Part shown: positions 31,624 to 44,110 of the stretch, piece by piece
Layout of the letters: every line of letters starts with the position of its first letter
Position numbering within the stretch: position 1 is the stretch's first letter
Assembly: GCA_002778095.1 (NCBI GenBank)
Contig: PCDL01000001.1
Location: 2,418,001 to 2,482,000 of the forward strand
DNA from: Fragosphaeria purpurea
Taxonomy: Eukaryota; Ascomycota; Sordariomycetes; Ophiostomatales; Ophiostomataceae
Direction of reading: 5' to 3'
Length of the DNA: 64,000 nt
Made by a program: the position numbers and the translations under genes
Notes under the pieces: model-generated
What the model saw: only the letters and a program-made list of their open reading frames with translations
Told to the model about the DNA's origin: nothing
The model's database searches: none

Positions 31624-33782
31624 CCCCTAGACACAATGCCGCTGCCGGGTATTCCAATGGCTACCCCCGTTCCCCCAGCACGCTCGAGTTTTCACCACAC
31701 CGGTATGTTCTTCCTTTTTCTTATTTGTCGGCAAATTGTTTTCCGCCCATTCGCGTATGACCCAACTGACGCACGCGCGCGTGGCGCTCTTCCTTTCCAG
31801 GTTTCAGCCGCGCAATTCACCGCCATCGCTTCGCCGGCGGCGGAAGCTGCTCGTCCGGCTCTCGATCCTCGCCGGCGTCGTGCTGTTTGGTCTGTTCGTC
31901 TGGCCCGGTGCGCCCGTCCTGTCGTTGTTTTCGTTGACGCTCTTTTCCTCGGCCGAACACATCCAGCTGGAGACCGTGCGCTACTACGACTTGTCCAACG
32001 TCCAGGGCACCGCGCGTGGCTGGGAGCGCGAGGAGCGCATCCTGCTGTGTGTGCCGCTGCGCGATGCCGAGCCGCACCTGCCCATGTTCTTCTCCCACTT
32101 GCGCAACTTTACGTACCCGCACCACCTGATCGACCTCGCCTTCCTCGTCTCCGACTCCAAGGACCGCACCCTCGAGATGCTCATCAAGAATCTGGAAGAC
32201 ATCCAGGCGCACGAGGATTCCGCCGAGCACTTTGGCGAGATCTCCATCCTCGAAAAGGACTTTGGCCAAAAGGTGAACCAGGACGTCGAGAGCCGCCACG
32301 GCTTTGCCGCGCAAGCCAGCCGCCGCAAGCTCATGGCACAGGCCCGCAACTGGCTGCTCAGTGCCTCGCTGCGTCCATACCATTCTTGGGTGTACTGGCG
32401 CGACGTCGATGTGGAGACGGCCCCCTTTACCATTTTGGAAGACTTGATGCGCCATAACAAGGAAGTCATCGTGCCAAGTAAGTTTTTTTTTTTGGTTTTT
32501 TCCTCTTTTTTTTTGTCCGTTAATTGCACGTCTTGCTAATCAGTTTGCGTTTCTTCCTTATTAGATGTTTGGCGGCCTCTGCCTGATTGGCTCGGCGGCG
32601 AGCAGCCGTACGACTTGAACTCCTGGCAAGAATCCGAAACAGCATTGGCCCTAGCGGATACCCTTGACGAAGATGCTGTCATTGTCGAAGGCTATGCGGA
32701 ATACGCGACGTGGCGGCCCCATCTTGCGTACCTCCGCGATCCCTACGGCGACCCAGATATGGAAATGGAGATTGACGGTGTGGGTGGTGTCAGTATTTTG
32801 GCCAAGGCACTTGTGTTCCGCCACGGCGTCCACTTTCCGGCGTTTAGTTTTGAGAAGCACGCAGAAACGGAGGGTTTCGGCAAGGTACGTTCTTGTATTG
32901 GGCGCATACTAAGGCAAACGAGAGCCTTTGGAGGAAACTCCCGTTACTAACATCCCGGCTCACAGATGGCGAAACGTATGGGGTTTTCCGTTGTGGGTCT
33001 GCCTCATTATACGATCTGGCATTTGTACGAGCCTAGCTTGGACGACATTCGGCACATGGAGGTTTGTTTATTCATGTCCTTTTTTTTGTATTCATTCTTT
33101 CCATTAGTTATCGACTTACGGCTAACCCGCCCGTAAACAGGAAATGGAAGCCGAACGAATTGCCCGCGAACAGGAAGAAAAGGACAAGGCCGAAAAGGCC
33201 GAGAAGATGAAGAAGACGTTCGGCGACCCCAACAGCCAATGGGAGAAAGACAAAGCGGCCTTGCAAGACATTGTTATTGAGAGCCCCGAAAAGGCGGGCG
33301 CAGCTGCTGCTGCCGTTGCCGATGGTACAGCCAATGGCCCTGGTGGCGTCGCCGGTGGTGCCGCCGGTGGTGCAGCTGTTCCTGCCGGACCTGCAGCTGG
33401 TGCCGCTCCCGACGTTGCCGTTGGTGGTGCTGGCGCCGCGGGCGCCGCTGGTGTTGGTGCGGCTGGTCTCGTTGGCGGTGCCGGTGCCGGTGCCGATTCT
33501 GTACCTTTAGCAGGTGCAGGTGCAGCCGCACCCGCTGCTGCCGTGGCCGGTGGTGCTCCTGCGGCGGTCGAAGGCGCTAAAGCCGCCAACCCTGCGCCGG
33601 ATGCCGCCGTACCTGGTGCGGGCGCCGCGGCCGGTGCAGGGGCCGGTGTTCCGGCAGCCGGTATTCCGGCTGGCGGTGTGGCAGGCGTTGACGCGGTTGT
33701 GCCTAAGAAGCCTGCCGTGGCCGTTGGCGACAAAGTCACAAACGCAGACGACTCCCGAGATTCAAGAAGGGCTTTGCTCTAA
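31587..33782 (+). CDS. ANP1: Golgi mannosyltransferase complex subunit Anp1 (GT62)
   Basis: Predicted 616-residue type II membrane glycosyltransferase of the Mnn9/Anp1/Van1 family, which extends alpha-1,6-mannan on N-glycans in the Golgi. Exons are 31587-31702, 31801-32477, 32565-32884, 32966-33061 and 33141-33782, all phase-consistent. A Ser/Pro-rich cytosolic tail is followed by RRRRKLLVRL and a membrane anchor at about residues 56-90. The catalytic region contains ERILLCVPLRDAEPHLP, the DxD-type WVYWRDVDVETAP, and FRHGVHFPAFSFEKHAETEG. The charged coiled segment MEEMEAERIAREQEEKDKAE points to Anp1 rather than Mnn9. Beyond it lies an unusual tail of about 170 residues rich in Ala, Gly and Pro (33290-33700), absent from the core family. 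The family is certain; the Anp1 subtype is likely. Confidence 0.87.
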
Positions 33783-35171
33783 GCGCTTGTCTAAGCGCAA
33801 TTTTTTTTTTTTCTCTCGTTGGTTTGGTTCAACTCCAGTTGATCAAGTTGACTTTTTTGCTTGTTCATTGCCATGTTGTCTTCCTCTTCCCCCCTTTACC
33901 TGTTCTTCTTCTGCGATTTTACATTTCTTTCGTCTTATGTTCTTCTTTTCATTTCCTCCTTTACCGGCAGTGCGCCATCTTATCAAACCGGAGCCCATCT
34001 TAGATGCAACGAAAAATATCCTCAACCAGACGGCATTTCTTCGTTGCCACGGACACCTATGTTACAACTTCAGCAACCTCACGTCAAGCGACATTTGACC
34101 ACGTTTATACGACCTTTGATCCGCGTGCTACCGGGGTTTTGCAGGGCTCCATGCGAGAAAGGAGCCGACGAGGGGATCTCTTACCAACTATATAAAAACG
34201 GGCGAGTGGAAAGACTGATAATTTCTGTACACTAAAAGACAGCTTTGGAGGTTGTAGAGTACATGGACGGGGCGTTTGGTGTTTTTTTCACGTTATTAAC
34301 ATTTTGTTCCGCATTTTCTTCGCGTTTATGTTCGAACAGTGAGTGACGTTTCTTCGGTCGTTGACAAGTCGGCGCTCTGTCCTCATCGGCACAGTGTAGA
34401 AATCCAACCCATCACACCATTTGCACTGTCTTAACACAGTGAGAAACACAGGGCGTTAGCGGCCCAGGAGCTGCCCCAACCCCTGCCTAACGGTCCCCCG
34501 TAATAAGGTTGTATGTTCGATGGTTCCCGTATCTAATCGAACAAGACGCTCATTGGCTGCACTGTGCCTCTACGCCTAAACCAGCCTCGTGACAACTGCA
34601 ACGCTGGCAGCTTCTCTTTTTTTCGTTGCCTTTTTATAGACATAGAGCATCTGGGCTTCTTCTTAAACCTCGTCAAAACCGGCCAACAAACGAAACCCCC
34701 CCAACGTATTTCGGGCAGCGTTTTTCGACTCGTTCCCGTGTTTCGTCCTTTGCATTTGGTCTTTGCGTCTTTTATTTTCTTCGTTTTTCGGCTGACTTGG
34801 CCGCTTCCGTTCTTTTCTTGGACCACGGATACAGCGAGATCCCCCAAGGAATTTTGCCGTCTTTTCGCCTGTTTTTTTTTCTTTTTTTTCCTTTCTTTTT
34901 TTTGCTCGTTTGGACCCTCGAGCTTTTGCCGCGAAGAACAGATTTGCAACAGGATCGGCCTCGTCGATCTGCCTTGTTTCTTTTTGCCGCGCTCCGAGCC
35001 CGCGCTTTATTTCCTTTTCCTCCCTTCATCCCTTGAAAACCAGCTACTCTTTTTCTCTCTTTCTCGGTTCGCGCTCGTCAGTCGACGTCAACTCACGGCC
35101 TATCTTTCTCTGGAAGATTTTCCATAGACTCACGTGCTTTTCGCCTCTCCGGCTCGGCAAGCACGCCCAGA
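33783..35171. other. Intergenic region / long GEA leader
   Basis: About 1.4 kb. The right half (34600-35150) is T/C-rich on the plus strand, typical of a promoter and leader. Long Phe/Leu/Ser-rich openings there reflect base composition and carry no domain. Confidence 0.5.
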
Positions 35172-38100
35172 ATGAGCAACGATGCGCGAACTCCAGCTTC
35201 GGAAGCTCGCGTCACGGACCCGTCCTCCACCGACGAGCGCCAGCAGCACCCACAGCACCAACAGCACCAAAATCAGCAGAGAGCACTGCCATTGACGGCC
35301 GACGCCATGTCCGCTTCGAATTCGTCCCTGCCACTGCGCCCGTACGGCCCCCATTCCCAGCGCCGGCCGCCTATCAACAGCCGACCGTGGTCGTCGGCGG
35401 CGGCGGCGGAGGGCGCGCACGGCCACGCCCTCCCGTCAGCAGCGGCCTCCATGCGCATGCAATATCGCAGCCGGCCCGTCTCGGTTGCGGTCGATCCCGT
35501 ATCCCTGGTCATCTCGGAGTGCATCAACATCACCTCCGCCATTCAAAAATACGCCCGCTCGCAGCACCTCTCGGTCTCGGCCATTCTCGGCGGCGGCGCC
35601 CCCAATGTCACCATGGCCACGTCCTTCAAGTTCGGCGCCACGTCCGTCGAATCGACAAGTAGGCGCGGCGACGGCTCCGGAACCGGCTCCGGCTCCGGCC
35701 GCCGCAACGTGACGCGCGCTGGCGGCGGCCCACGGAGTTCGGTGACTGCTGGCGGTGCCGACGGCGACTTTGGTCCGGCCAACCGCTGGGGTCTACGGGG
35801 CAAGAAAGGGAAGAGCATGGCGGACAACCCGCTGATCTCTGGCTATGGTCGGTTGCGCCAGGAACTAGCCGGCGTCAAGAGTAAGTTGAAAAACAAACAA
35901 ACCGTCCATTTCGCAACATGGTATTGGGTGAAGAAAGGTCGAGACGGGTTGGGCACATTTTTTTTCTCTCTCTTTTATTGCTGCTGACCGTACTTGCTAC
36001 GCCCAGACATCCACGCATTCGACTCGCTTATGCTTCTCTACCCCTTTCTCCAGACGATTCAAGCCAAGGGCACCGCTGCGCCCATTACGATTCTGGCCCT
36101 GCGTGCCGTTCGCAAGTTCCTCGCCTACGGTTTTATATGCCCCGAATCCCCTCGCTTTCCTTTGGCCATGCAAGCCCTGTCGCAGGCCATCACCCACTGC
36201 CAGTTTGACATCAGCGACAGCGCACAGGAGGAAGTGGTCCTGTTGATGATCCTAAACCTGATGGAAGATATGCTGTCCGGCCCAGGCGGTGACATTTTGA
36301 GCGATGAGAGCGTGTGCGACATGATGGGCCGTGGGCTGACCATCTGCTCGCGGCCGCGTTTTTCAGAGGTACTGCGCCAAACAGCCGAGGCAACCATGGT
36401 GCGTATGTGCCAGATCATTTTCGAGGACCTGAAGCACTTGGAGGAAGAGGCGGGCGAAGAAGTCGACGCCTTGGACAGACAGACCGACGCCGACATGGAT
36501 AGCGTGAAGATGGTCCCCGGTGCCGATGCCCAGCCGTCTGTCTTGCCAGGGACCGTCTCAGACCCGGCAACCCACTCCACAACCCCTACGCAAACCGCTG
36601 CCGCCGTCGCTGCCGCTACGGCCGTGTCAGAACCGGGTAACAGTAGGGAAGGAAACGGAACGAAAACCAACGGCGAAAGAGGTACAAGCCGTGAAGGCGA
36701 CGCGACGGCGGCGTCTTCTTCTTCATCGTCTTCGAGCTCTTCCGATACCGACGAGGCGGAAACCCGGCCACTGAAGCCGTCTGTTGAGGAAGACTCTTCG
36801 TCTGCGATACGCCCTTCCAGCGACTCCCCCACGGACGAGACGGACAGGAAAAGCACCACGTCGGCGACAGAGGAGACGGAGTCTGTGGATTTTCGGCCGT
36901 ATTCGCTGCCTTCGGTGCGGGAGCTGTTCCGCGTCCTTGTTGACTTCTTGGAACCGAACCAGCGGAAACAGCAGCCGGACACTATGCGGGTCATGGCTCT
37001 CCGCATCATACACGTCGCCCTCGAGGTCGCCGGCCCGTCCATCGCCCGTCATCCTGCCCTAGCATCCATCGCACAGGACCGTCTCTGCTGCTATCTCTTC
37101 CAGCTCGTGCGCTCCGAAAACATGGCCATCCTACAGGAAGCGCTGACGGTGGCCTCGACGCTGTTGTCGACCTGCCGCGGCGTGCTCAAGCTGCAGCAAG
37201 AACTGTACTTGGCGTACCTCATCAGCTGCCTCCACCCCGCCGTGGACATCCCGCGGGAGGCCAACATCGACCCGTCTTTGTACGAGGGCATTCCGCAGGC
37301 GCCCAAGCTGGTCAAGCCGCCTCCGTCCCAAACAAGCAGCGGCCGCTCGACGCCGGTGCCCGTGAAGGATCGCCAGAAACTCGGCATGGAGGGCGGCATG
37401 CGCAAACCAGAAGCCCGCCAGGCCATGGTGGAGAACATTGGTGTGCTGGCGCGGATGCCCACCTTCATGGTCGAACTGTTTGTCAATTACGACTGCGACA
37501 CGGACCGCGCCGACTTGTGTGAAGACCTGGTCGGCTTGCTGTCGCGAAACGCGCTCCCGGATTCCGCCACCTGGAGCACCACCAGTGTCCCGCCCCTATG
37601 CCTCGATGCGTTGCTGCGGTTTGTCCAGTTTATGGCTCAGCGCGCGGACGAACCGCCCGTCTACGAAGGCTACGCAGACCCAGCAACTCTGCGCGAGTCG
37701 CGTGCGCGCAAAAAGATGATCATCCGGGGCGCCAACAAGTTCAACGAGAACCCAAAGGGCGGCTTGGCCTTGTTGCAGGACAAGGGCATCATTGACGACG
37801 TGAGCAACCCGCTGTCGGTGTCGCGCTTCCTCCACGGTACGTCGCGCGTCTCGAAGAAGGTCCTGGGCGAGTTTCTGTCCAAGAAGGGCAACGAAGAGGT
37901 TCTAGCGGCCTTTTTGGAGCTCTTTGATTTTGAAGGCAAGCGGGTCGACGAAGCCTTGCGGACGGTGCTCGAGGCCTTCCGGCTGCCGGGCGAGTCGCCG
38001 TTGATCGAACGCATTATCAGCTCTTTCTCCGAACGGTACTGCTCCGGCACCATGCCCGCGGACGTGGCCGACAAGGACGCCGTCTACATCCTGACGTATG

Positions 38101-40962
38101 CCATTATCATGCTGAACACCGACCAACACAACCCCAACGTGGGGACGCAGAAACGCATGACCATCACCGATTTCGCGCGGAACCTTCGCGGCCAGAACGG
38201 CGGCAAGGACTTTGCACCCGAGTACCTGCAGAAGATATTCGATTCGATCAAGTCCAACGAAATCATCTTGCCCGAGGAGCACAACAACAAGCACGCCTTT
38301 GACTATGCATGGCGTGAGGTGCTGCTCAAGACGGAGGCGGCGGGCCCGCTCGTCCTCGTCGACACCAACATCTACGACGCGGACATGTTTGCCACGACGT
38401 GGCGACCCATCGTGGCCACACTGTCGTACGTCTTTATGTCGGCCACGGACGACACCGTGTTCAGCCGCGTCATCCAGGGCTTTGACGAGTGCGCGCGCAT
38501 TGCGTCCACATACGGCAACACCGAGGCCCTAGACCAGATCGTCTACTGCCTGAGCCACATGTCCACGCTCGCCCAGGAGGCCCAGCTGAACACGACCCTC
38601 AACACCGAAGTCCAGGTGGACGGGAGCAGCGTCATGGTCAGCGAGCTGGCCGTGAAACTGGGCCGCAATTTCCGCGCACAGCTGGCGGCGCTGGTTCTGT
38701 TTCGCGTCGTCACCGAAAACGAACACATTCTTCGGCGCAGCTGGAAGCACGTCATCCGCATCTGGCTGAACCTGTTTGAGAACTCGCTCATCCCGGCCTT
38801 TTTCTCCAGCAACATCGACCTCAGCGATCTGCCACCCATTCCGCTGCAGAGTCCCGGCCAGGTCATCGACCGGGGCACCAAGCACAACGAGAGCGGGTTC
38901 TTTTCCGCCTTCACCTCGTACATTTCCAGCTACGCAGCGGATGACCCGCCAGAGCCGTCTGACGAAGAGTTGGAAAGCACGTTGTGTGCCATCGATTGCG
39001 TCAATGCTTGCCATGTGGGCGACGTCTTTGCTAATGTGGCGTACGTTTTTTTTTTTTTTTCTACTACCCTTTTTTCAACTACCCGTCTTTCCTCGTCCAT
39101 TTTTTTTTTCTATTTTTGCGTCCGTATATCTACGCTCTACTGTGAAAAAGCGAAATGCTAACAAACGCTTTGCTCCCAATAGGAACCTGACTGGCGAGGC
39201 TCTCGAGACTCTGGTGGATTCACTTTTGGAGCAGATCCCAGAGGACAACGGCGCCGGTGTCGTGATCAAGGTGAAGGCCGAGAACGTGCCGCCCACATCG
39301 CCTGCTAACAACACCAAGGCGGCCATTACCCCGACTTACGATGCGGCGCCCGTGTACATTCTCGAGTTCTGCACAGTACTGGCGCTACGAGACGAGTCCA
39401 CTGTGAAGCACGTGGGCAAGCGCGTCGTGGATGCATTGCAAGAGATTCTCCGCGACGTTTCCCGCTTCCATCCTATTCTCATTGGCCGAGCAACCTACTA
39501 TCTCTTCAGCCTCCTTCAGGCTAGCTATGTACGTCCTTTCGGGGGGTTTTTTTTTGTGTTTTTTTATAGGCCCTCTTATGCGTACTCGTTGCTAACAGTG
39601 CGCACAAAAGAACGATGACTTTGTCCGTGTGCCGGTGCTGCTTCACGCCGTATCGAGTTTTTCCAAGGATACCCTGAAAGCAACTGGCAGCGTCGTTCTG
39701 CAAGGATTGAAGCTCTGCATTGCCGAGCCGGGCCCGCTGCGGAGCGAAATCATGACATCGCCGGATTTCTGGGCCATTCTAGGCACGCTCGCCGATTACG
39801 AAGGGTCAGCGGCCACCGTCTTTGAGATTTTGGAAAGCGGTGTCAGCGGTTCGCCGCCGGCCATCCTTGCCGACAACTACGAAGCTGCGATCGTTTTGTG
39901 CAACATGTTTGCCTCGGCAGCGAGTGTCGGTGCTCTAGCCGAACAGCAGATGGACCGAAAGAACCGGCGCGTCAGCCGTGCTCCAAAGCAAGAAAAGCCC
40001 AGGTTCGTAAACACTTCTTTTTTTGTAAAAACACCGTAACTTTTTTTTGGTCCTAAATTGTGTAGCAGTGAAAATGCGGCTGTCCAAAGGGGTATCAAAG
40101 CCATCAACATCATCTACAACATGACATCGCGCATTCCTCATCTGATGAAACAGTCTCATCTCGAGAGCAACGAAGGTAAGCCCGTTTTTTTTTTCTTACC
40201 ATCCATTTCTTTTCTTCTCGGGGTTTCACGAAGCACATTTTACTGCCACCTTGTACTAACATCCCCCCAGCTTGGTCCGCGTACTGGCTTCCTATATTCC
40301 AGGCTTTGACGACCCAGTGTACCAACCCCTGCCGCGAGATCCGCCATCTGGCCTTTTCGTCGCTGCAGCGGTCTCTGCTGTCGCCGGAGTTGACATCCAG
40401 CGACCACCGCGAGTGGACGGCCATTTTCAGCGAAGTGCTGTTCCCGCTGATTCTCAAGCTGCTCCGGCCCGAGGTCTTTTCCACCGACCGCGACGGCATG
40501 AGTGAGACCCGCGTGCAGGCCGCGTCGCTGCTCTGCAAAGTCTTTTTGCAATATCTCGTTCTGCTGTCGGCATGGGACGGCATGCTGGATCTGTGGTTGA
40601 AGATCATCGACATTATGGACCGCCTCATGAACAGCGGCCAGGGCGACAGTCTCGAGGAAGCCGTGCCGGAAAACCTCAAGAACGTGTTGCTGTTCATGGC
40701 AAGCAGCGGGTACCTGGTGGCGCCCAGCATCGACAAGTCCAAAGAAGGGCTGTGGGTCGAGACCTGGAAGCGCATCGACCGCTTTCTGCCCGACCTGCAG
40801 AACGAGCTGGCGCTCGGCGGTACGGACGCCGGCGCAGTGCCGCCCCAGCCTCTGGCCGCCGAACGCACCGAGCCACCACCGGCCGCGGCCACAGAACACG
40901 ACCAAGCAGCAGAAGTGGCTACTGCTGGAGAACGGGATCCACGCTCGTCAAGGGAGCAGTAG
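35172..40962 (+). CDS. GEA1: Sec7-domain Arf guanine exchange factor (Gea/GBF type)
   Basis: Predicted 1760-residue large Arf-GEF that activates Arf1 at the early Golgi for COPI budding. Exons are 35172-35880, 36007-39040, 39183-39528, 39611-40002, 40066-40175 and 40271-40962. Domain order: a disordered Gln/Ser/Gly-rich N terminus; the DCB/HUS region (SLVISECINITSAIQKYARS, then AFDSLMLLYPFLQTIQAKGT); a Ser/Thr/Glu-rich linker; and the Sec7 domain from about FLHGTSRVSKKVLGEFLSKK. The catalytic glutamate finger is in FRLPGESPLIERI (Glu about 899), and AIIMLNTDQHNPNV forms the Arf-binding groove. The HDS repeats follow, for example WRPIVATLSYVFMSATDDTV. For intron 3, the branch sequence gctaac lies directly before a cag, so the aaaag acceptor (39610) is preferred. 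A GBF-type rather than BIG/Sec7-type exchange factor is supported by DCB/HUS and Sec7 wording. Confidence 0.9.
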
Positions 40963-41425
40963 ACAAGGGGGGTTTTCATGGAAAGGGCATAGTCTTTCAG
41001 CGAGCGAGTATTGTTGAAGGGGTTTTGTTTATAGCAAAAAGGGGGGGCGAGAAATGCAAAAGTGTCACAGCCTAAACAAAGCAAGTAGAAAGGCACTGTA
41101 TATATTTTGTGCATTTAATAGAAGACACAGTGACCCATCTCGAGATGCCAACAAAAACGGCGCTTGTAGTGTAGTTGGTGGTTGTGATAGTGTCTTCTGT
41201 GAGCACGTAAGCAGTACAGTGTGCGACTAATCGCACTGTCCTAGCCAGTGACCTGCAAGGCTGACAAGCTTAGCTGCGTTTTGAACTCTGCGGCGGAAAC
41301 CTACATACTAGAAAGTCGCTTCGCGATTGAACAATTCACAACGAGCGCAAAACTCGTGTTCACCCGTTTGCCCTCTCCGCCACCTAACTTGAGACGTCTT
41401 GACTTTTCTGTACCCAGTGTTCATC
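40963..41425. other. Intergenic region
   Basis: Spacer of 463 bases between the GEA stop and the U1A/U2B''-like start. An imperfect inverted repeat (cagtg...cactg near 41216-41241) may be the GEA 3' end or chance. No tRNA-like box A/box B pair is convincing. Confidence 0.4.
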
Positions 41426-42479
41426 ATGTCGAACGACGCGCCCATAGCCACGTACGTTGTGTCATTGCACTGCTTCTTTTGGGGACCGACACACCGTAGC
41501 AGAGGTTTTATGGTGTTTCGCCGGTTTTTCGATTTTTCTTTTGCGAGGAGAGAATGAGAGGGAGCGGGCTCTAGGTGCGCCCTCACGCTCCATGCAACGT
41601 GCATTGGTTGGCTAATTTTTTTTTCTTTTTTTTCCTTTTTTGGTTGTTGTTTAGGGTCTACGTGCGCAACCTCGAGGAGCGCGTCAAGCCAGACGCCCTG
41701 CGGACGGCCCTCGACGTCGTCTTTTCCGAGTTTGGCACCGTCGTCGACATTGTCGCCAAGACCAACCTCAAGGCCAAGGGCCAGGCGTTCATCGTCTACG
41801 ACGACCCGGCCGCCGCCCAGCGCGCCATCGACGAGGCGCAAGGGTTTGTGCTGTTCGACAAGCCTATGGTGCTGGCGCCCGCGCGCACGCGCAGCGACGC
41901 GACGGTCATGCGGACGGGCTCAGTCGAGGAATTTGAGGCACACAAGCGGCGGCGGATGGCAGAGCGAGGTTGGTTTTTTTTTTGGTGGTCTTGTCGCGCG
42001 GTTGAGCGAAACGTTGAATGAAAACAGGCTAACGTCGTGTTCTTTCTCCCTCTGTTGTAGACAAGAAAAAGGCCCTCGAGGCCGCCGAGGAACAGAAACG
42101 GCTGCTGCAGCGGCCGCCACCCGGTGCCGCAGCCGCTGCTGGGGCCGGTGCGGCAGCGGCGGGGGCGCCGGGAGCCGCCCCCGCCATTATCCCGGACGAG
42201 TACCTGCCGCCCAACAAGACGCTGTTCGTCCAGAATCTGCCGCCGGACTGCGACGTCGACAAGCTCACCGAGATCTTTGGCCGCTTCCCCGGCTTCCGCG
42301 AAGTGCGCATGGTGCCCGGCCGCCGCGGCCTGGCGTTTGTGGAGTACGAAGCCGAGCCGGGCGCCATCACGGCCAAGGAGAACACGGCCGGGATGGTGCT
42401 GGGGGGCGACGGCGAGGAGGGCGAGGAGGGCGGCGAGGAAAACAAGCGGACAATCAAGGTGACGTACCAGCGGCAGTAG
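41426..42479 (+). CDS. U1A/U2B''-type snRNP RNA-binding protein
   Basis: Predicted 252-residue spliceosomal protein with two RRM domains. Exons are 41426-41451, 41655-41968 and 42061-42479; the first coding exon is only 26 bases (MSNDAPIA plus two bases). RRM1 has RNP2 VYVRNL and RNP1 KGQAFIVY, very like U1A and U2B''. A Lys/Arg/Glu-rich and Ala/Gly/Pro linker follows, then RRM2 with RNP2 LFVQNL and RNP1 RGLAFVEY. U1A binds stem-loop II of U1 snRNA and U2B'' binds U2 stem-loop IV with U2A'. Many fungi have one protein of this type, and I cannot tell which snRNA it serves. An acidic Gly/Glu insert lies near the C terminus. It is convergent with VMA8, with 289 bases between stops. Confidence 0.87.
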
Positions 42480-42768
42480 GTTGTTTTTTTTTTCTTCGTT
42501 TTTTTCGTTTTTGCTTTTGCCAGGAAATGTTCTTTGGGTTGTGTTCGTCGTTCATCGGTTACAATTTACTCTCGGCTTCTATTACATACCAGAAGCCGTC
42601 TTGAACGACGGCAAACGATTGAGATATGGAGGACCAGAAAAAATACCAATGCTACATTTGTAAAGCGAATAATAATAAAAAACAATCAATAATACAATGA
42701 TCCAACAAGCCTGAAGCCTGTCCCAACAGTCATCCATAGATCCTGGGTGCACATACGCGCCGCTGCCC

Positions 42769-44110
42769 CTAAAATATGACGTCCTCCTCGCCCTCGGCCG
42801 CCAACAGATCCGCTGGCACGTTCTCGCGTTCCGGGGCTTGGTTTTCTTTCTCGCTGGCTTCTTTCCGGGCCTTCATCTCCGCGTCTTCGGCCGCCGTGTC
42901 GCGCTGCTTCTTGCCGGCCACCTTCTTCAGACGGTAAAACTCTTCGCGATCGAGCTCGTCCAGCTCCGAATTGATATCTAGCACGTGTGAGCCAATGGCG
43001 GCGGACGGCGGTAGGTTGGTCTCAACTAAAAAAGACAAATACAAAAAAAATAAGTCTGCTTACATTTTATAGTATTCTCCGTCCGCGGAATAATAACATG
43101 CTCGCTATATGGGTTAGAAAACTGTCCGTGGTACAACCAAACCGCAAAACAGAGTCAGGGAAGAATTACGAACATGGCATTGACTGTGCAACGTTAGCAT
43201 GCTGCTCAAATGAAAGCAGAATTGAAAGCAAAAGGGGGAAGAAACCTACCTCTCCGGTTGACGACCTTGATCACTTCATCTAGAATAACAAACGCCGTCT
43301 GTGGGCAGTATGTCAGTAAGATATTCAACGCAACATGCGCATGCATTAAGGGGGAAAAAAAGAAAAAAAAAACTGCACCTGTAAACTGGCGAGCTCGACC
43401 AACGCCTCCACGGCCCGCGCATAGGTGTCCCTAGACCGCTGCACTTGCTGGCCGCCCTTCCCTAGCCCCGTCATGGCAAAGTCGTTGTTGCCCTCGGTCA
43501 GGTAGCTCTCAAAGGCCGGCAGCAGCACGCCCGACACGTTCTCCTGCTTGGCGCGGATGCGGAACCGCGCCGACCGTGCCGACTCCTGCACCTGGTAGCC
43601 AATGTCGCCGCCCACGGCATACGTCACTTCGGCCAGCGAAAACGCCGCAATCTGCATAACGCGGCCCATCTTGCGCTTGGCTTCGTCGATGCGTCGGGTG
43701 ATTTCTGTGTGCAAGCGAAAACGGGAAAGCATGGTTAGCGATTGGTAGCCACCCGCAGAGACTCTTCGCGACAACGTCTGGTCGTACCTCGGAAACGCCT
43801 ACGCAAAGAAAGAAAGGAAAACGTTAGCCATACTCGTCAAATGCAATCAATCAACCAACGACCTCCCACCATTTTTTTGCCAAAACGTACTTGGTCAACG
43901 CCTCGCTTTTTCGCTTCAGCAAACTGTGGCCCGTCTCAGCACCCTTGAGCTTCGCCTTCATGAGACCGAGCGACTGGCGAGTGGGAAACACCGCCTCGCG
44001 GTCCTAGAGAACAGAATCTCCAGTGTCAGGTCAGAGCGTCTCTTCAGTTGTGGGGGAAGGAAAACGGGCGCAAAAGGTCGCAGAAGTGAACATACGGCGA
44101 CGCCAGACAT
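42769..44110 (-). CDS. VMA8: V-type ATPase subunit D, with two micro-exons
   Basis: Predicted 257-residue subunit D, the central rotor stalk of the vacuolar proton pump V1 sector (yeast Vma8 is 256). Eight exons: 44110-44096, 44003-43891, 43798-43788 (11 bases), 43704-43379, 43298-43250, 43183-43174 (10 bases), 43104-43064 and 42977-42769. Every phase joins and the product reads through family-conserved blocks: FPTRQSLGLMKAKLKGAETG, SEALTKRFREITRRIDEAKR, KMGRVMQIAAFSLAEVTYAV, AFVILDEVIKVVNRRVNAI and EHVIIPRTENTIKYINSELD. Without the 10- and 11-base exons these blocks are broken. Splice signals are good, with gctaac or ctaac branch sites before the acceptors. Donor 4 (gtgcag) is weak. Seven introns in a 774-base coding sequence is high for this window. 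It is head-to-head with SYF1. Confidence 0.92.
43174..43183 (-). other. VMA8: 10-base micro-exon of VMA8
   Basis: Minus-strand exon tcaatgccat between acceptor gcacag and donor gttcgt. It supplies VNA and the first two bases of the Ile codon in VNRRVNAIEHVII. A gctaac branch site is 11 bases upstream. Confidence 0.88.
43788..43798 (-). other. VMA8: 11-base micro-exon of VMA8
   Basis: Minus-strand exon gcgtttccgag between acceptor gcgtag and donor gtacga. It supplies the end of the Lys codon, RFR and the first base of the Glu codon in LTKRFREITRR. Confidence 0.9.

Noticed and set aside
38100..38145. Brefeldin-A-resistance-like alanine in the GEA Sec7 groove (YAIIMLNTD)
   Set aside because: As I recall, the GBF1 class normally has YA and not YS at this place, so it is not unusual and does not predict drug response.
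39572..39611. Alternative acceptor cag (39598) for GEA intron 3
   Set aside because: It directly follows the gctaac branch sequence, too close for splicing. The aaaag acceptor at 39610 gives NDDFVRVPVLLHAV, closer to the family.
41150..41245. Possible tRNA near gtagtgtagttggtgg
   Set aside because: Resembles a tRNA A-box only loosely; there is no T-loop B-box, and no cloverleaf or acceptor stem can be drawn.
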